This document shows positions 24,440 through 33,400 of a stretch of 61,896 nt of DNA, in pieces. Below the pieces are notes generated by a model. That model had not been told where the DNA came from. It saw nothing but the letters and a program-made list of their open reading frames with translations, and did not search any database. Numbering within the stretch: the stretch's first letter is position 1; every line of letters begins with the position of its first letter. Made by a program: the position numbers and the translations under genes. The stretch lies in contig NZ_BDBN01000049.1 of NCBI RefSeq assembly GCF_001613005.1, positions 1-61,896 on the forward strand. Reading direction: 5' to 3'. This DNA comes from Nocardia nova NBRC 15556. GTDB lineage: Bacteria > Actinomycetota > Actinomycetes > Mycobacteriales > Mycobacteriaceae.

Positions 24440-27130
24440 GTGGGACAACCGTCGCTGACTGGCGAACTCGCGGCATTCGCCGCCGACCTGAAATTCTCCC
24501 TGGACCCGTTCCAACAGCAGGCCTGCGCGGCGCTGGAGAACGGGCACAGTGTGCTGGTGTGCGCGCCGACCGGCGCCGGTAAGACCGTCGTCGGGGAATT
24601 CGCCGTGCACCTGGCCCGCGCGGCCGGTGGCAAGTGCTTCTACACCACCCCGATCAAGGCGCTGTCGAATCAGAAGTACGCCGATCTGGTGGATCGCTAC
24701 GGCCGCGACGCGGTCGGACTGCTGACCGGTGATCAGTCGATCAATCCGGACGCCCGGGTCGTGGTCATGACCACCGAAGTGCTGCGCAACATGCTCTACG
24801 CGGGTTCGGACGCGCTGCACGCGCTGTCGTTCGTCGTCATGGACGAGGTGCACTATCTGGCCGACCGATTCCGCGGCGCGGTGTGGGAAGAGGTCATCCT
24901 GCATCTGCCGCCGGAGGTGCGGCTGGTGAGCCTGTCGGCGACGGTCAGCAACGCCGAGGAGTTCGGCGCGTGGATGGAGACCGTGCGGGGCGATACCGCG
25001 GTCATCGTCGACGAGACGCGGCCGGTGCCGCTGTGGCAGCACGTCATGGTCGGGCGGCGGCTGTTCGATCTGTTCGATACGAAGTCCAGCGATCAGAAAA
25101 TCCTCGTCGACGAGGATCTGGTTCGCTACATCAAACATCGCGAGACTGCCGACCGGATGAACGGCTGGTCCGGTCCGCGCCACCGCGGTGGTCCGCGCCG
25201 CGACTTCCGGCCGCTGCCGCGCCCGGAGATGCTCGCCCGCCTCGACGAGGAAGGGCTGCTGCCGGCGATCACGTTCATCTTCAGCCGGGCCGGCTGCGAC
25301 GGCGCCCTCGCCCAGTGCCTGCGCTCGCGCCTGGATCTGAGCCGTCCCGAGGAGGCGGCGGAGATCGAGGCGGTGATCGAACGCCATACCGGTGATCTGC
25401 CGCGCGCCGACCTCGATGTGCTCGGCTACTGGGAATGGCGGGAGGCGCTCTTCCGCGGCCTGGCCGCCCATCACGCCGGCATGCTGCCCGCCTTCCGGCA
25501 CACCGTGGAGGAATTGTTCGTCCGCGGGTTGGTGCGGGCCGTATTCGCCACGGAGACACTGGCTCTCGGCATCAATATGCCGGCGCGCACGGTGGTGCTG
25601 GAACGGCTGGTGAAGTTCAACGGCGAAACCCATGCCGAGCTGACTCCCGGCGAGTACACGCAGCTGACCGGCCGAGCCGGGCGGCGCGGCATCGACATCG
25701 AAGGCCACGCGGTGGTGATGTGGCACCCCGATGTCGACACCAGCGCCGTCGCGGGCCTGGCCTCGACCCGCACCTATCCGCTGCGCAGCTCCTTCCGGCC
25801 CGGTTACAACATGTCGATCAACCTGATCGACCGGATGGGCGCCGCGCAGTCGCGAGAGCTGCTGGAGCGCTCGTTCGCGCAGTTCCAGGCCGATCGCTCG
25901 GTGGTGGGCCTGGTCCGCGGTATCGAGCGCAACGAGGCGCAGGTGCGCAAGCTGCGTTCGCAGATCAGTGACGACGGATTCCTCGAGTATCTGTCGCTGC
26001 GGGAGCGGATCAAACAGCGCGAACGCGAACTGGAACGGCAGGGCCGCGCCGACCGGCGCGGGGCGGCGGTCGAGTCGCTGACCTCGCTGCGCCGCGGTGA
26101 CGTGGTGGCCATCCCGACCGGGCGCCGCCAGGGTCTCGCGGTGATCCTGGAACCGGACGCGAGTCCGGGCGATCCGCGGCCGCTGGTGCTGACTGCCGAC
26201 ACCTGGGCCGGTCGCGTCTCGGCCGCCGACTTCCCGACCCCCGCTCAGCCGCTGGGCCGGATGCGGCTGCCGCGCCACGTCGACCACCGCACCGCGCGGG
26301 CGCGCCGTGATCTGGCCTCGGCGTTGCGCAGCACCGGGATCGCCGTACCCGGGCGGGGCCGGCGCGGTGGTCGTGCCCGCGCGGCCGACGATCGGGAACT
26401 GGCGACGCTGCGGCGGGCGCTGCGCGCTCATCCCGCCCACTCCCGGCCCGACCGGGAGCAGCTGGCCCGGCTGGGGGAGCGCTACAACCGGCTCGAGCGC
26501 GAGACCGAGTCGATGCGCCAGAAGGTCGCTGCGACAACGAATTCGCTCGCACGCACCTTCGATCGGATCGTCGCGCTGCTGAGTGAGCGCGGCTATGTCG
26601 ACGGCGGGGAGGTCACCGCCGACGGGCGGCGGCTCGCCCGGATCTACACCGAGGCGGATCTCGTTGTGGCCGAATGTCTTCGGCAGGGGTTGTGGCGCGG
26701 GCTCGGTGCCGCCGAACTCGCGGGCGTGGTGTCGGTGCTGGTCTTCGAGTCGCGGCAGGAGGGCGGCTACCTCGGCCCGTCCGGGCCGACCGAGCCGGTG
26801 CGGCGCGCGGTCGGCGCCACCATCGGCGTGTGGAGCCAGTTGCGCACCGACGAGGCAAAGCACAAACTGCCGCCGACCCGGGAACCGGATCTGGGCTTCG
26901 TCACCGGCATCTACAAATGGGCCCGCGGCGACGGATTGGCCGAATCGTTGCTGGCCAGTGGTGATCAGGGCAGTGCGTTGTCGGCGGGCGACTTCGTGCG
27001 CTGGTGCCGGCAGGTGATCGATCTGCTCGACCAGATCCACCAGACCGCCGACGACACCGAAATCGCCGCCACCGCCGCCAAGTCGGTCCGTGCCATCCGG
27101 CGTGGCGTTGTGGCGGTGGACGCCGCGTAG
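24440..27130 (+). CDS. helY: Ski2/Mtr4-like DEAD/DEAH-box helicase HelY
   Basis: 896 residues from GTG. Superfamily 2 helicase with motif I APTGAGKT (about residues 35-42), motif II DEVHY, motif III SATVSN, and the C-terminal RecA lobe motifs ALGINMPARTV and QLTGRAGRRGID. A basic insertion (RHRGGPRRDFRPLPRPEM) splits the two lobes, and a long Arg-rich region follows (about 510-700), then the helical domain shared with Mtr4/Ski2-type RNA helicases (DSH C-terminal; LRQGLWRGLGAAELAGVVSVLVFESR). Probable RNA helicase or remodeller; the substrate is not known in actinobacteria. The position after tatC matches Rv2092c. Confidence 0.93.
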   Translation: MGQPSLTGELAAFAADLKFSLDPFQQQACAALENGHSVLVCAPTGAGKTVVGEFAVHLARAAGGKCFYTTPIKALSNQKYADLVDRYGRDAVGLLTGDQSINPDARVVVMTTEVLRNMLYAGSDALHALSFVVMDEVHYLADRFRGAVWEEVILHLPPEVRLVSLSATVSNAEEFGAWMETVRGDTAVIVDETRPVPLWQHVMVGRRLFDLFDTKSSDQKILVDEDLVRYIKHRETADRMNGWSGPRHRGGPRRDFRPLPRPEMLARLDEEGLLPAITFIFSRAGCDGALAQCLRSRLDLSRPEEAAEIEAVIERHTGDLPRADLDVLGYWEWREALFRGLAAHHAGMLPAFRHTVEELFVRGLVRAVFATETLALGINMPARTVVLERLVKFNGETHAELTPGEYTQLTGRAGRRGIDIEGHAVVMWHPDVDTSAVAGLASTRTYPLRSSFRPGYNMSINLIDRMGAAQSRELLERSFAQFQADRSVVGLVRGIERNEAQVRKLRSQISDDGFLEYLSLRERIKQRERELERQGRADRRGAAVESLTSLRRGDVVAIPTGRRQGLAVILEPDASPGDPRPLVLTADTWAGRVSAADFPTPAQPLGRMRLPRHVDHRTARARRDLASALRSTGIAVPGRGRRGGRARAADDRELATLRRALRAHPAHSRPDREQLARLGERYNRLERETESMRQKVAATTNSLARTFDRIVALLSERGYVDGGEVTADGRRLARIYTEADLVVAECLRQGLWRGLGAAELAGVVSVLVFESRQEGGYLGPSGPTEPVRRAVGATIGVWSQLRTDEAKHKLPPTREPDLGFVTGIYKWARGDGLAESLLASGDQGSALSAGDFVRWCRQVIDLLDQIHQTADDTEIAATAAKSVRAIRRGVVAVDAA

Positions 27131-27234
27131 CGTGCCGGGCTGTGATTGGATGACTACCGGTACCGACCGTGGTGAGGGCCTGATCACCTCACGCGGGGGG
27201 ATGTGAGACGACGAGTGCGAGTGGAGGCAGGCAC

Positions 27235-27978
27235 ATGAGCGGCCCGTACGGACCGAACGAGACCCCTGGCCCAGGGGAGGGCCACAGCAGCGATCCGACC
27301 CAGCAGTGGTCGGGGCAGCCGCAGCCCGGCCAGTCCGGACCGCCGCCGCAATGGGGTGGCCAGCAGCCGCAGCAGCCCCAGTGGGGCCAGCCCGCACCGT
27401 CGCAGCAGCAGTGGGCGCCGCAACCGCAACAGCAGCAGCCGCAGCAGCCGCAGTGGGGTGGTCAGAGCCAGCCGTCCTGGCCCCAGCAGCAACCGGCCCA
27501 GGCGCAGCCGTGGGAGCCGACCCAGCAGCAGTGGGGACAGCCGCCGCAGCCGTCGCAGCAGCAGTGGGCGCAGCAGCAGCCCACCCAGCAGGGGTGGGCG
27601 CCGCAGCCCGACCAGTCGCAGCAGCAGTGGGGGATGCAGGAACCGCAGCTGAGCACCACGCCCGCCAAGAAGTCGAAGAAGGGCCTGCTCTTCGGCGGTA
27701 TCGGCGTACTGGTCGTGGTGGTCGTCGCCGTGGTCCTCGCCTTCGTCTTCCTGGGCAGCGACAAACTGGACAACAAGGCCGTGCAGGACGGCGTGCAGAA
27801 GGTCCTCAAGGATTCCTACGGCATCGACGACGTTCAGAACGTCAGCTGCCCCTCGGGGCAGAAGGTCGAGGTCGGCGGCACGTTCGACTGCACCCTGAAG
27901 GTCGGTGGCGAGCAGAAGAAGGTCACCGTCAAGATCACCAAGGACGACGGCACCTACGAGGTCGGCCGGCCCAACTGA
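27235..27978 (+). CDS. Gln/Pro-rich membrane protein with DUF4333 domain
   Basis: 247 residues. Residues 1-140 are low complexity, built of repeats of PQQPQWG, QQQWGQP and similar units, dominated by Gln, Pro, Trp and Gly. A basic stretch KKSKKG precedes a single membrane helix (about 150-172, rich in Val), after which the C-terminal domain (NKAVQDGVQKVLKDSYGIDDVQ to the end, with two Cys likely bonded outside) matches DUF4333. So the tail lies outside and the Q-rich part in the cytosol. It occupies the Rv2091c position. Function unknown. GGAGG about 9 nt upstream of the ATG. Confidence 0.85.
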   Translation: MSGPYGPNETPGPGEGHSSDPTQQWSGQPQPGQSGPPPQWGGQQPQQPQWGQPAPSQQQWAPQPQQQQPQQPQWGGQSQPSWPQQQPAQAQPWEPTQQQWGQPPQPSQQQWAQQQPTQQGWAPQPDQSQQQWGMQEPQLSTTPAKKSKKGLLFGGIGVLVVVVVAVVLAFVFLGSDKLDNKAVQDGVQKVLKDSYGIDDVQNVSCPSGQKVEVGGTFDCTLKVGGEQKKVTVKITKDDGTYEVGRPN

Positions 27979-27985
27979 GTGCCGT

Positions 27986-28009
27986 GCGCCCGGAGCCATC
28001 GCCGGGCGC
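27986..28009. terminator. Hairpin between convergent DUF4333 and exonuclease genes
   Basis: An 8-bp GC stem (27986-27993 with 28002-28009), loop AGCCATCG, starts 8 nt after the DUF4333 stop and lies between convergent genes, so it may act in both directions. Confidence 0.6.
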
Positions 28010-28041
28010 CACGTTCTCGTGGCGGTGATGAATGCCGGGTA

Positions 28042-29007
28042 TCAGGCGCTCGCCGCCAAGGCGGCGGTCAGTCGCTTGACGGGGCTCTCGGCGTTGTAGG
28101 CGGTGGCCAGCGCGTGCAGCCGGTCCGAATCGGCCGGCTCGGCGGGCAGCAGGTCGGGGCCGGACAGGTCGACCTCGGCGTCGCGGACGACCCGCACGAC
28201 CGGTGCGGCCGCCTTCAAATACTCTTCGGCCGCAGCGAGTTTCGCGCGTACGCCGCGAGCCAGATCCGATGCCGGGTCGGCGACGGCGGCCACCAGCGCC
28301 TCGAGCGAGCCGTAGCGCGAAATCAGCGTGGCGGCGGATTTGTCGCCGATACCGGCGACACCGGGCAGGCCGTCGGAAGCATCGCCGCGCAGTGTCGCCA
28401 TATCGGCATAGGCCGGGCCCGCATTCTCCTGCGGCACACCGTATTTCGCGGCCACCTCGGCAGGGCCGTACAGTTCTGCCTTGGCCAGCCCGCGGCCCAC
28501 GTAGAAGACGTGGACGGGTGGCGCGTCGGCGCGCACCACCTGCAGCAGATCGCGGTCACCGCTGACCACGATCACCTCGTTGTCGCGCTCGCGGGTCGCG
28601 AGGGTGCCGATCACGTCGTCGGCCTCCAGGCCGGCCGCGCCGGCGGTCGCGATCCCGGCCGCCGCGAGCACCTCGGCGATCATGTCGACCTGCGGAGTGA
28701 GGGTGTCGGGCACCTCCTCGGCGCCCGGTTGGGCGTCGGCGCCGGTGTCGAGCCGGTGGGCCTTGTAGGAGGGCACGAGCTCGACGCGGAAGGCCGGGCG
28801 CCAATCGAGATCGAGGCACACCACCAGGCGGCCCGGATTGTGCCGGGTGATCAGCGCGGCGATCATATCGGTGAAACCGCGCAGTGCGTTCACCGGCCGG
28901 CCGTCGGGCGCGGTGATCTTCTCCGGGATGGCATAGAACGCCCGGAACCACAGGCTGGCGCCGTCGAGCAGCAGCAGTGGCCGGTCACTCGCACTGGAGG
29001 TGAGCAT
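28042..29007 (-). CDS. Stand-alone 5'-3' exonuclease (PolI N-domain family)
   Basis: 321 residues from the ATG at 29007. A FEN-like nuclease without polymerase. The N-terminal LLLLDGASLWFRAFYA and the acidic metal-binding positions LEADDVIGTLA and VVSGDRDLLQVV are present, and the helix-hairpin-helix is DGLPGVAGIGDKSAATLI. These enzymes remove RNA primers and 5' flaps. Corresponds in position and orientation to Rv2090, beside pepE. The start choice rests on a TAGCGT box ending 7 nt upstream; a longer frame to 29112 would overlap the divergent peptidase gene. Confidence 0.92.
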   Translation of the reverse strand: MLTSSASDRPLLLLDGASLWFRAFYAIPEKITAPDGRPVNALRGFTDMIAALITRHNPGRLVVCLDLDWRPAFRVELVPSYKAHRLDTGADAQPGAEEVPDTLTPQVDMIAEVLAAAGIATAGAAGLEADDVIGTLATRERDNEVIVVSGDRDLLQVVRADAPPVHVFYVGRGLAKAELYGPAEVAAKYGVPQENAGPAYADMATLRGDASDGLPGVAGIGDKSAATLISRYGSLEALVAAVADPASDLARGVRAKLAAAEEYLKAAAPVVRVVRDAEVDLSGPDLLPAEPADSDRLHALATAYNAESPVKRLTAALAASA

Positions 29008-29014
29008 GGCGCAG

Positions 29015-29020
29015 ACGCTA
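29015..29020 (-). promoter_or_regulatory. Leaderless -10 box of the exonuclease gene
   Basis: TAGCGT on the minus strand ends 7 nt before the ATG at 29007; no Shine-Dalgarno sequence is visible. Confidence 0.6.
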
Positions 29021-29096
29021 CCGGGCGGCACCGACAATCGGGCCACGACCCGGTCGCGAACGTCGTGATCGCCCGGACCGTGTCCGGCGCGGCGGG

Positions 29097-29102
29097 TAAC
29101 GT
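29097..29102 (+). promoter_or_regulatory. -10 box of pepE, probably leaderless
   Basis: TAACGT ends 8 nt before the ATG at 29111, giving at most a 1-2 nt leader. It is divergent from the exonuclease promoter. Confidence 0.5.
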
Positions 29103-29110
29103 CGTATCGC

Positions 29111-30238
29111 ATGAGCGCGCATACGGAGTCACGATTCGGTGCCGAGATCTACGGCAAGCGGCTGGAGCGGGCGGCGGAGCTGACCCGCGCGGCACATCTG
29201 GACGCGCTGCTGATCACGCCCGGACCGGATCTGCGATATCTGCTGGGATCGGCCGCGCAATCCTTCGAGCGGCTCACCTGCCTGGTCGTCCCGGCCAGCG
29301 GCGAAACCCCGTCGGTGGTCGTGCCGAAGCTGGAGCTCTCCGCGCTGGACGGCTCGGCGGCCGGTGAACTCGGATTGCACATGGTGCCGTGGGTGGACGG
29401 CGTGGACCCGTACGGGGTCGTGAAATCGACGCTGAACGCGGGCGCGCGAGTCGCGGTCGACGATGCCATGCCCGCCCTGCATCTGCTTCCGATCGCGGAC
29501 GCGCTGACGGCACTGCCGGTGTCGGCGACCCCGATCATCCGCGAGTTGCGGATGATCAAGGATGCCGCCGAGATCGATGCCTTGCGCCGCGCGGGTGCGG
29601 CCATCGATCGGGTCCATGCCCGGATGGGTGAGTGGTTGCAGCCGGGCCGCACCGAGGCCGAGGTCGCCGCCGACATCACCGCCGCGATCGTCGAGGAGGG
29701 ACACGACCGCGCCGATTTCGTCATCGTCGGCAGCGGACCCAACGGCGCCAACCCGCACCACAGCCATTCCGACCGGATCATCGAAGCCGGTGACGTGGTG
29801 GTCATCGATATCGGCGGCCCCGTCGAACCGGGGTATTTCTCCGATTCCACCCGCACCTACGTGCTGGGGGAGCCCGATCCGGAGATCGCCGAGCGCTACG
29901 CCGCACTCGAACGCGCACAGGCCGCCGCGGTGGCTGCCGTGCGACCGGGCGTCACCGCCGAATCGGTCGACGCCGCGGCCCGGAACCTGTTGTCCGAGGC
30001 GGGTTTCGGCGAGGCGTTCATTCACCGCACCGGCCACGGCATCGGGCTGTCGGTGCACGAGGAGCCCTACATCGTGGCGGGCAACGAGACCGTGCTGCGG
30101 GAGGGGATGGCGTTCAGCATCGAGCCGGGCATCTACTTCGGCGGCGAATGGGGCGCCCGGATCGAGGACATCGTGGTGGTCACCGAAGACGGCGGCGAAT
30201 CGGTGAACCGGCGTCCGCACGGTCTCACGGTGCTGTGA
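29111..30238 (+). CDS. pepE: M24 family aminopeptidase / Xaa-Pro dipeptidase PepE
   Basis: 375 residues. N-terminal creatinase-like domain (1-150), then a pita-bread metallopeptidase domain with the five metal ligands visible: Asp in VVIDIGG, Asp in SDSTRTY, His in FIHRTGHGIGL, Glu in FSIEPGIYF and Glu in ARIEDIVVV. It should cleave dipeptides or N-terminal residues next to proline, with two metal ions, in the cytosol. Same position as Rv2089c in M. tuberculosis. No signal peptide. Confidence 0.94.
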   Translation: MSAHTESRFGAEIYGKRLERAAELTRAAHLDALLITPGPDLRYLLGSAAQSFERLTCLVVPASGETPSVVVPKLELSALDGSAAGELGLHMVPWVDGVDPYGVVKSTLNAGARVAVDDAMPALHLLPIADALTALPVSATPIIRELRMIKDAAEIDALRRAGAAIDRVHARMGEWLQPGRTEAEVAADITAAIVEEGHDRADFVIVGSGPNGANPHHSHSDRIIEAGDVVVIDIGGPVEPGYFSDSTRTYVLGEPDPEIAERYAALERAQAAAVAAVRPGVTAESVDAAARNLLSEAGFGEAFIHRTGHGIGLSVHEEPYIVAGNETVLREGMAFSIEPGIYFGGEWGARIEDIVVVTEDGGESVNRRPHGLTVL

Positions 30239-30267
30239 GGTCGAACGAGTACAGGCACCGCTGAGCC

Positions 30268-30295
30268 CCGGCGCGGAGAACCCGGCGCGGAGAAC
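30268..30295. repeat. Tandem 14-bp direct repeat
   Basis: CCGGCGCGGAGAAC occurs twice back to back in the short gap between the convergent pepE and PPOX genes. Probably a simple duplication without function. Confidence 0.6.
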
Positions 30296-30706
30296 TCAGC
30301 CGCGCAGGGTGCTGCTCGACAACACCCGCGCGACGCGCACCGCGATGACCACGCGCTGCGGGTTCTCCCGCGGGGTGCGGTAGCGCTCGGCGTAGCGAGC
30401 TTCGGCCTCGGCGACTTGATCGCGTTCGGTCCAGACCTCGGCCGGGCCCTCGAGGGTGAGCCAGCGCGGGCCGTCGACCTGGCTCAGCGCGGCGTATCCG
30501 CGCCGGTCCGCGTTGCGCGCCTTGATGCTGGGACCGCTGGTGATCACCCGCGCGATGCCGGCCTCGGGATCCCAGGTGAAGCCGACCGCGACCACGTGCG
30601 GTGTACCGTCCGCACGCAGCGTGGTGAGCGTGGCCAGATGCCGTTCGGTCACGAATTCCAGCGCGCTGGGAGACAGGTCGATGCGTGCGGCCGCGGTACT
30701 CGTCAT
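30296..30706 (-). CDS. F420-dependent PPOX-class oxidoreductase (Rv2074-like)
   Basis: 136 residues. A split-barrel flavin/deazaflavin protein: FVTERHLATLTTLRADGTPHVVAVGFTW, RVITSGPSIKARNADRRGYAALSQVDG and RWLTLEGPAEV closely follow Rv2074, an F420H2-dependent biliverdin reductase from M. tuberculosis. Likely cytosolic dimer using reduced F420 as hydride donor; substrate unverified here. The ATG at 30706 is chosen because a TAGCGT box ends 7 nt upstream. It is divergent from the SDR gene, the same arrangement as Rv2074/Rv2073c. Confidence 0.9.
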   Translation of the reverse strand: MTSTAAARIDLSPSALEFVTERHLATLTTLRADGTPHVVAVGFTWDPEAGIARVITSGPSIKARNADRRGYAALSQVDGPRWLTLEGPAEVWTERDQVAEAEARYAERYRTPRENPQRVVIAVRVARVLSSSTLRG

Positions 30707-30713
30707 GGCTGCG

Positions 30714-30719
30714 ACGCTA
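30714..30719 (-). promoter_or_regulatory. Leaderless -10 box of the PPOX gene
   Basis: TAGCGT on the minus strand ends 7 nt before the ATG at 30706. On the other strand a weaker CAGACT (30737-30742) ends 7 nt before the SDR ATG at 30750, so both divergent genes may be leaderless. Confidence 0.55.
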
Positions 30720-30749
30720 GCAACCGGCGCCGATGGCAGACTATGCGCC

Positions 30750-31505
30750 ATGGGTGTGCGTGAGGTCGACGACGGGGTGATCGTACTGTTCGGCGGGCGC
30801 AGCGAGATGGGACTCGAGGTCGTCCGCCGGATCTGCGCGGACCGCGAGGTCGTGCTCGCGGCGCGCCGCAGCGATCGGCTGGGGGAGGAGGCCGCGATGC
30901 TGCGCGCGGCGGGCGCCCGTGCGGTCCATCCGGTGGAGTTCGACGCCGACGACCTGTCCGGCCATCAGCCGCTGCTGGAGAAACTGGCCGCCGACCACGG
31001 CCGTATCGGGGTGGCGATCCTGGCCTTCGGGGTACTGGGCGACCAGGCCCGCGCCGAACAGGATCCGGCCGCGGCAGTCGCGATACTGCACACCGACTTC
31101 GTCGCGCAGGTGAATCTGCTGACGGTGCTGGCGAATCTGCTGCGCGCCCAGGGCAGCGGGCAGCTGGTGGTGTTCAGTTCGGTCGCCGGGGTGCGGGTGC
31201 GGCGGGCCAACTACGTCTACGGATCGGGCAAGGCGGGGCTGGACGGATTCGCCTCGGGACTGTCGGACGCGTTGCACGGCAGTGGCGTTCACCTGTTGCT
31301 CGTCCGGCCGGGTTTCGTGATCGGGCGGATGACCGAGGGCATGAGCCCGGCGCCCCTGTCGAGTACACCGCAGCAGGTGGCCGACGCGGTGGTCACCGCC
31401 TTGCACGGGCGCGCGGGCGAAGTCTGGGTACCACGCACATTGCGATTCGCCTTCGCTGTGGCCCGATGGGTACCGCGGGCCGTCTGGCGCCGGATGCCCC
31501 GCTGA
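30750..31505 (+). CDS. Short-chain dehydrogenase/reductase (Rv2073c-like)
   Basis: 251 residues. The cofactor motif is atypical: VIVLFGGRSEMGLEVVRRI in place of TGxxxGxG, followed by VVLAARRSDRL. The catalytic Ser (VVFSSVAGVRVRR) and the YxxxK pair (YVYGSGKAGLDGFASGL) are intact, so it is likely an active NAD(P)-dependent reductase. Substrate unknown. The C-terminal segment, RFAFAVARWVPRAVWRRMPR, is basic and amphipathic and may touch the membrane, as in DprE2-like SDRs (inference). Position matches Rv2073c next to cobL. Confidence 0.88.
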   Translation: MGVREVDDGVIVLFGGRSEMGLEVVRRICADREVVLAARRSDRLGEEAAMLRAAGARAVHPVEFDADDLSGHQPLLEKLAADHGRIGVAILAFGVLGDQARAEQDPAAAVAILHTDFVAQVNLLTVLANLLRAQGSGQLVVFSSVAGVRVRRANYVYGSGKAGLDGFASGLSDALHGSGVHLLLVRPGFVIGRMTEGMSPAPLSSTPQQVADAVVTALHGRAGEVWVPRTLRFAFAVARWVPRAVWRRMPR

Positions 31506-31626
31506 TGCGCGAGCTCACCCGCAGCGCGGCAGAACCGCTGCGCCACAAGCACGACAGGGCGGTTGCCCGCGTGCACGGCAGAGGTCGGCGGGTCGGGCCA
31601 GTGCCGCGACGGCGTGCGGTGACGAT

Positions 31627-32922
31627 ATGACAGGCGAAAAACACACTCTCGCAACGGGAGACACGCAGAACGCACCGGAGAACGATCGCCTCATCGCGGT
31701 GGTGGGCATCGGCGCCGACGGCTGGCCGGGGTTGAGCCCGCGCGTGCGTGACGAGATCGCCGCGGCCCAGGTGCTTTTCGGATCGCGCCGCCAGCTGGAT
31801 CTGATCCCCGCCGACGCGAGCATCGCGCAGCGCCGGGCCTGGCCGACACCGCTGCTGCCCGCGTTGCCGGAACTGCTGGCCGCGCATCGCGGTTCGCGTA
31901 TCTGCGTACTCGCCAGCGGTGATCCGATGTTCTACGGCATCGGCGTCACGCTGGCGAACCTGCTCGGCCCGCAAGCGATCCGGGTCTACCCGCAGCCGTC
32001 CTCGGCCACGCTGGCCTGTGCGCGACTGGGCTGGGCGAGTGCGCACACGCCGGTGGTGAGCATCGTCGGCCGCCCCCTGGAGACGGTTCTGCCGGCTCTC
32101 GCCGACGGCCGGCGCTTGCTGGTGCTCAGCGCCGACGAACATTCTCCGGCGCAAGTGGCGGAACTGTTGCGGTGCAACGGTTTCGGTGAATCGCGATTGA
32201 CCGTGCTGGAGCAGCTCGGTGGTCCCGCCGAGCGGGTCGTCGCCGCCACGGCGGCGCAGTGGTCGCGGCCGCCCGGGGACCCGCTGAACATCGTCGCCGT
32301 CGAGGCGGTCCGTGATCCGGCCGCACCCCGGCTCACCCGGCTTCCGGGACTGCCCGATGCCTCCTACGGCGGCGACGGACAGCTGACGAAGGCGGAGGTC
32401 CGCACCCTGTCGATCGCCGCGCTCGCCCCCGCGCCCGGCGAATTGCTCTGGGATGTGGGCGGCGGGTCGGGCACCATCGCGATCGAATGGTGCCGAACCC
32501 ATCCCGACTGCCGCGCAATCACATTCGAGCGCAGTGCCGCGCGGCGCGACCAGATCGCCGCCAATGCCGCGGCGCTCGGAGTGCCCGCGATCGTCGTGCG
32601 CGGCGAGGCGCCCGCCGATCTGCCCGCGGCCGGTGATCCGGCGCCGGACGCGATTTTCCTCGGCGGCGGCCTCACTCAGGACGGACTGTTCGCGACATGC
32701 TGGGACCGGCTGCGGCCAGGGGGACGGCTGGTCGCCAACGCCGTGACCGCGGAATCCGAGGCGCTGCTGCTGCGCTGGGCCGCGACACACGGCGGTGAAC
32801 TGCGGAAATTCCAGATCTACCGTGGTGAGCCGCTCGGCGGATTCACGGCCTGGCGCCCGCACCTACCGGTCGCGCAGTGGATCGCAGTCAAGCCGCCCGA
32901 TCGGTCCGTATCGCCTGAATAG
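31627..32922 (+). CDS. cobL: Precorrin-6Y C5,15-methyltransferase (decarboxylating) CobL
   Basis: 431 residues. Two fused enzymes of cobalamin synthesis: an N-terminal CbiE-like tetrapyrrole methylase domain (VVGIGADGWPGLSPRVRDEI; ASGDPMFYGIG; about 15-220) and a C-terminal CbiT-like SAM methyltransferase (LLWDVGGGSGTIAIEWCR; about 245-431). Together they methylate precorrin-6Y at C5 and C15 and decarboxylate the acetate side chain. Same place as Rv2072c. No other cob gene and no B12 riboswitch is visible, so the rest of the pathway must be elsewhere. Confidence 0.95.
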   Translation: MTGEKHTLATGDTQNAPENDRLIAVVGIGADGWPGLSPRVRDEIAAAQVLFGSRRQLDLIPADASIAQRRAWPTPLLPALPELLAAHRGSRICVLASGDPMFYGIGVTLANLLGPQAIRVYPQPSSATLACARLGWASAHTPVVSIVGRPLETVLPALADGRRLLVLSADEHSPAQVAELLRCNGFGESRLTVLEQLGGPAERVVAATAAQWSRPPGDPLNIVAVEAVRDPAAPRLTRLPGLPDASYGGDGQLTKAEVRTLSIAALAPAPGELLWDVGGGSGTIAIEWCRTHPDCRAITFERSAARRDQIAANAAALGVPAIVVRGEAPADLPAAGDPAPDAIFLGGGLTQDGLFATCWDRLRPGGRLVANAVTAESEALLLRWAATHGGELRKFQIYRGEPLGGFTAWRPHLPVAQWIAVKPPDRSVSPE

Positions 32923-32938
32923 CGAAGCGCGGCGCTGG

Positions 32939-33400
32939 TCAGTGTTCGGAGCCTGCCCGTATCGGTGCTTCGGCGCAGAGGCTGCGCAGATCGTGGAAGG
33001 CGCGGCAGAGATGCGCGTCCAGACCGTCGGCGGGGTCGTCGATCCAGGCGTGAACCGCGTATTGATAAGCGGCCCAGCCGGTTCGGGCGGCCAGGTCGGC
33101 CGGACCGGCGTCGATGCCACGGTGTCGCAGAGCCTCCGCCACGGCCTCGGTGAGCCACGCGTGTTTGGCCAGCTCGCGCTCGCGCAGCGCCGGGGTCGCC
33201 CCGATGACTTTCCATCGGGGATCGGAGAACGGGCGGTTGCGTTCCAGATTCCGGGCGGATTTCCGGAATGCGCACAGCAGTACCTCGAACGGGCTCAGGC
33301 CCTGAGGTGCTTCGGCGATCGCCTGCATCAGAGTGGTCCGCAGGTCGGCTTCGCCGTCGAAGAGCACCTCACGTTTGTCAGGGAAGTGCCGGAAGAACAT
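32939..33400 (-). pseudogene. 5'-truncated TetR regulator remnant
   Basis: Reads as the C-terminal part of a TetR protein, starting inside the third helix of the HTH: FFRHFPDKREVLFDGEADL, then a normal ligand domain (ERNRPFSDPRWKVIGATPAL; AARTGWAAYQYAVHAWIDD). The first 40 or so residues, holding most of the DNA-binding domain, are missing. An ATG at 33400 could still start translation but the product could not bind DNA in the normal way. It lies head-to-head with an SDR gene that is also missing its 5' end, and the two truncated ends share the CATG at 33398-33401. Confidence 0.8.

Noticed and set aside
31506..31626. Cobalamin riboswitch upstream of cobL
   Set aside because: No B12 box or supporting stems in the 120-bp leader.
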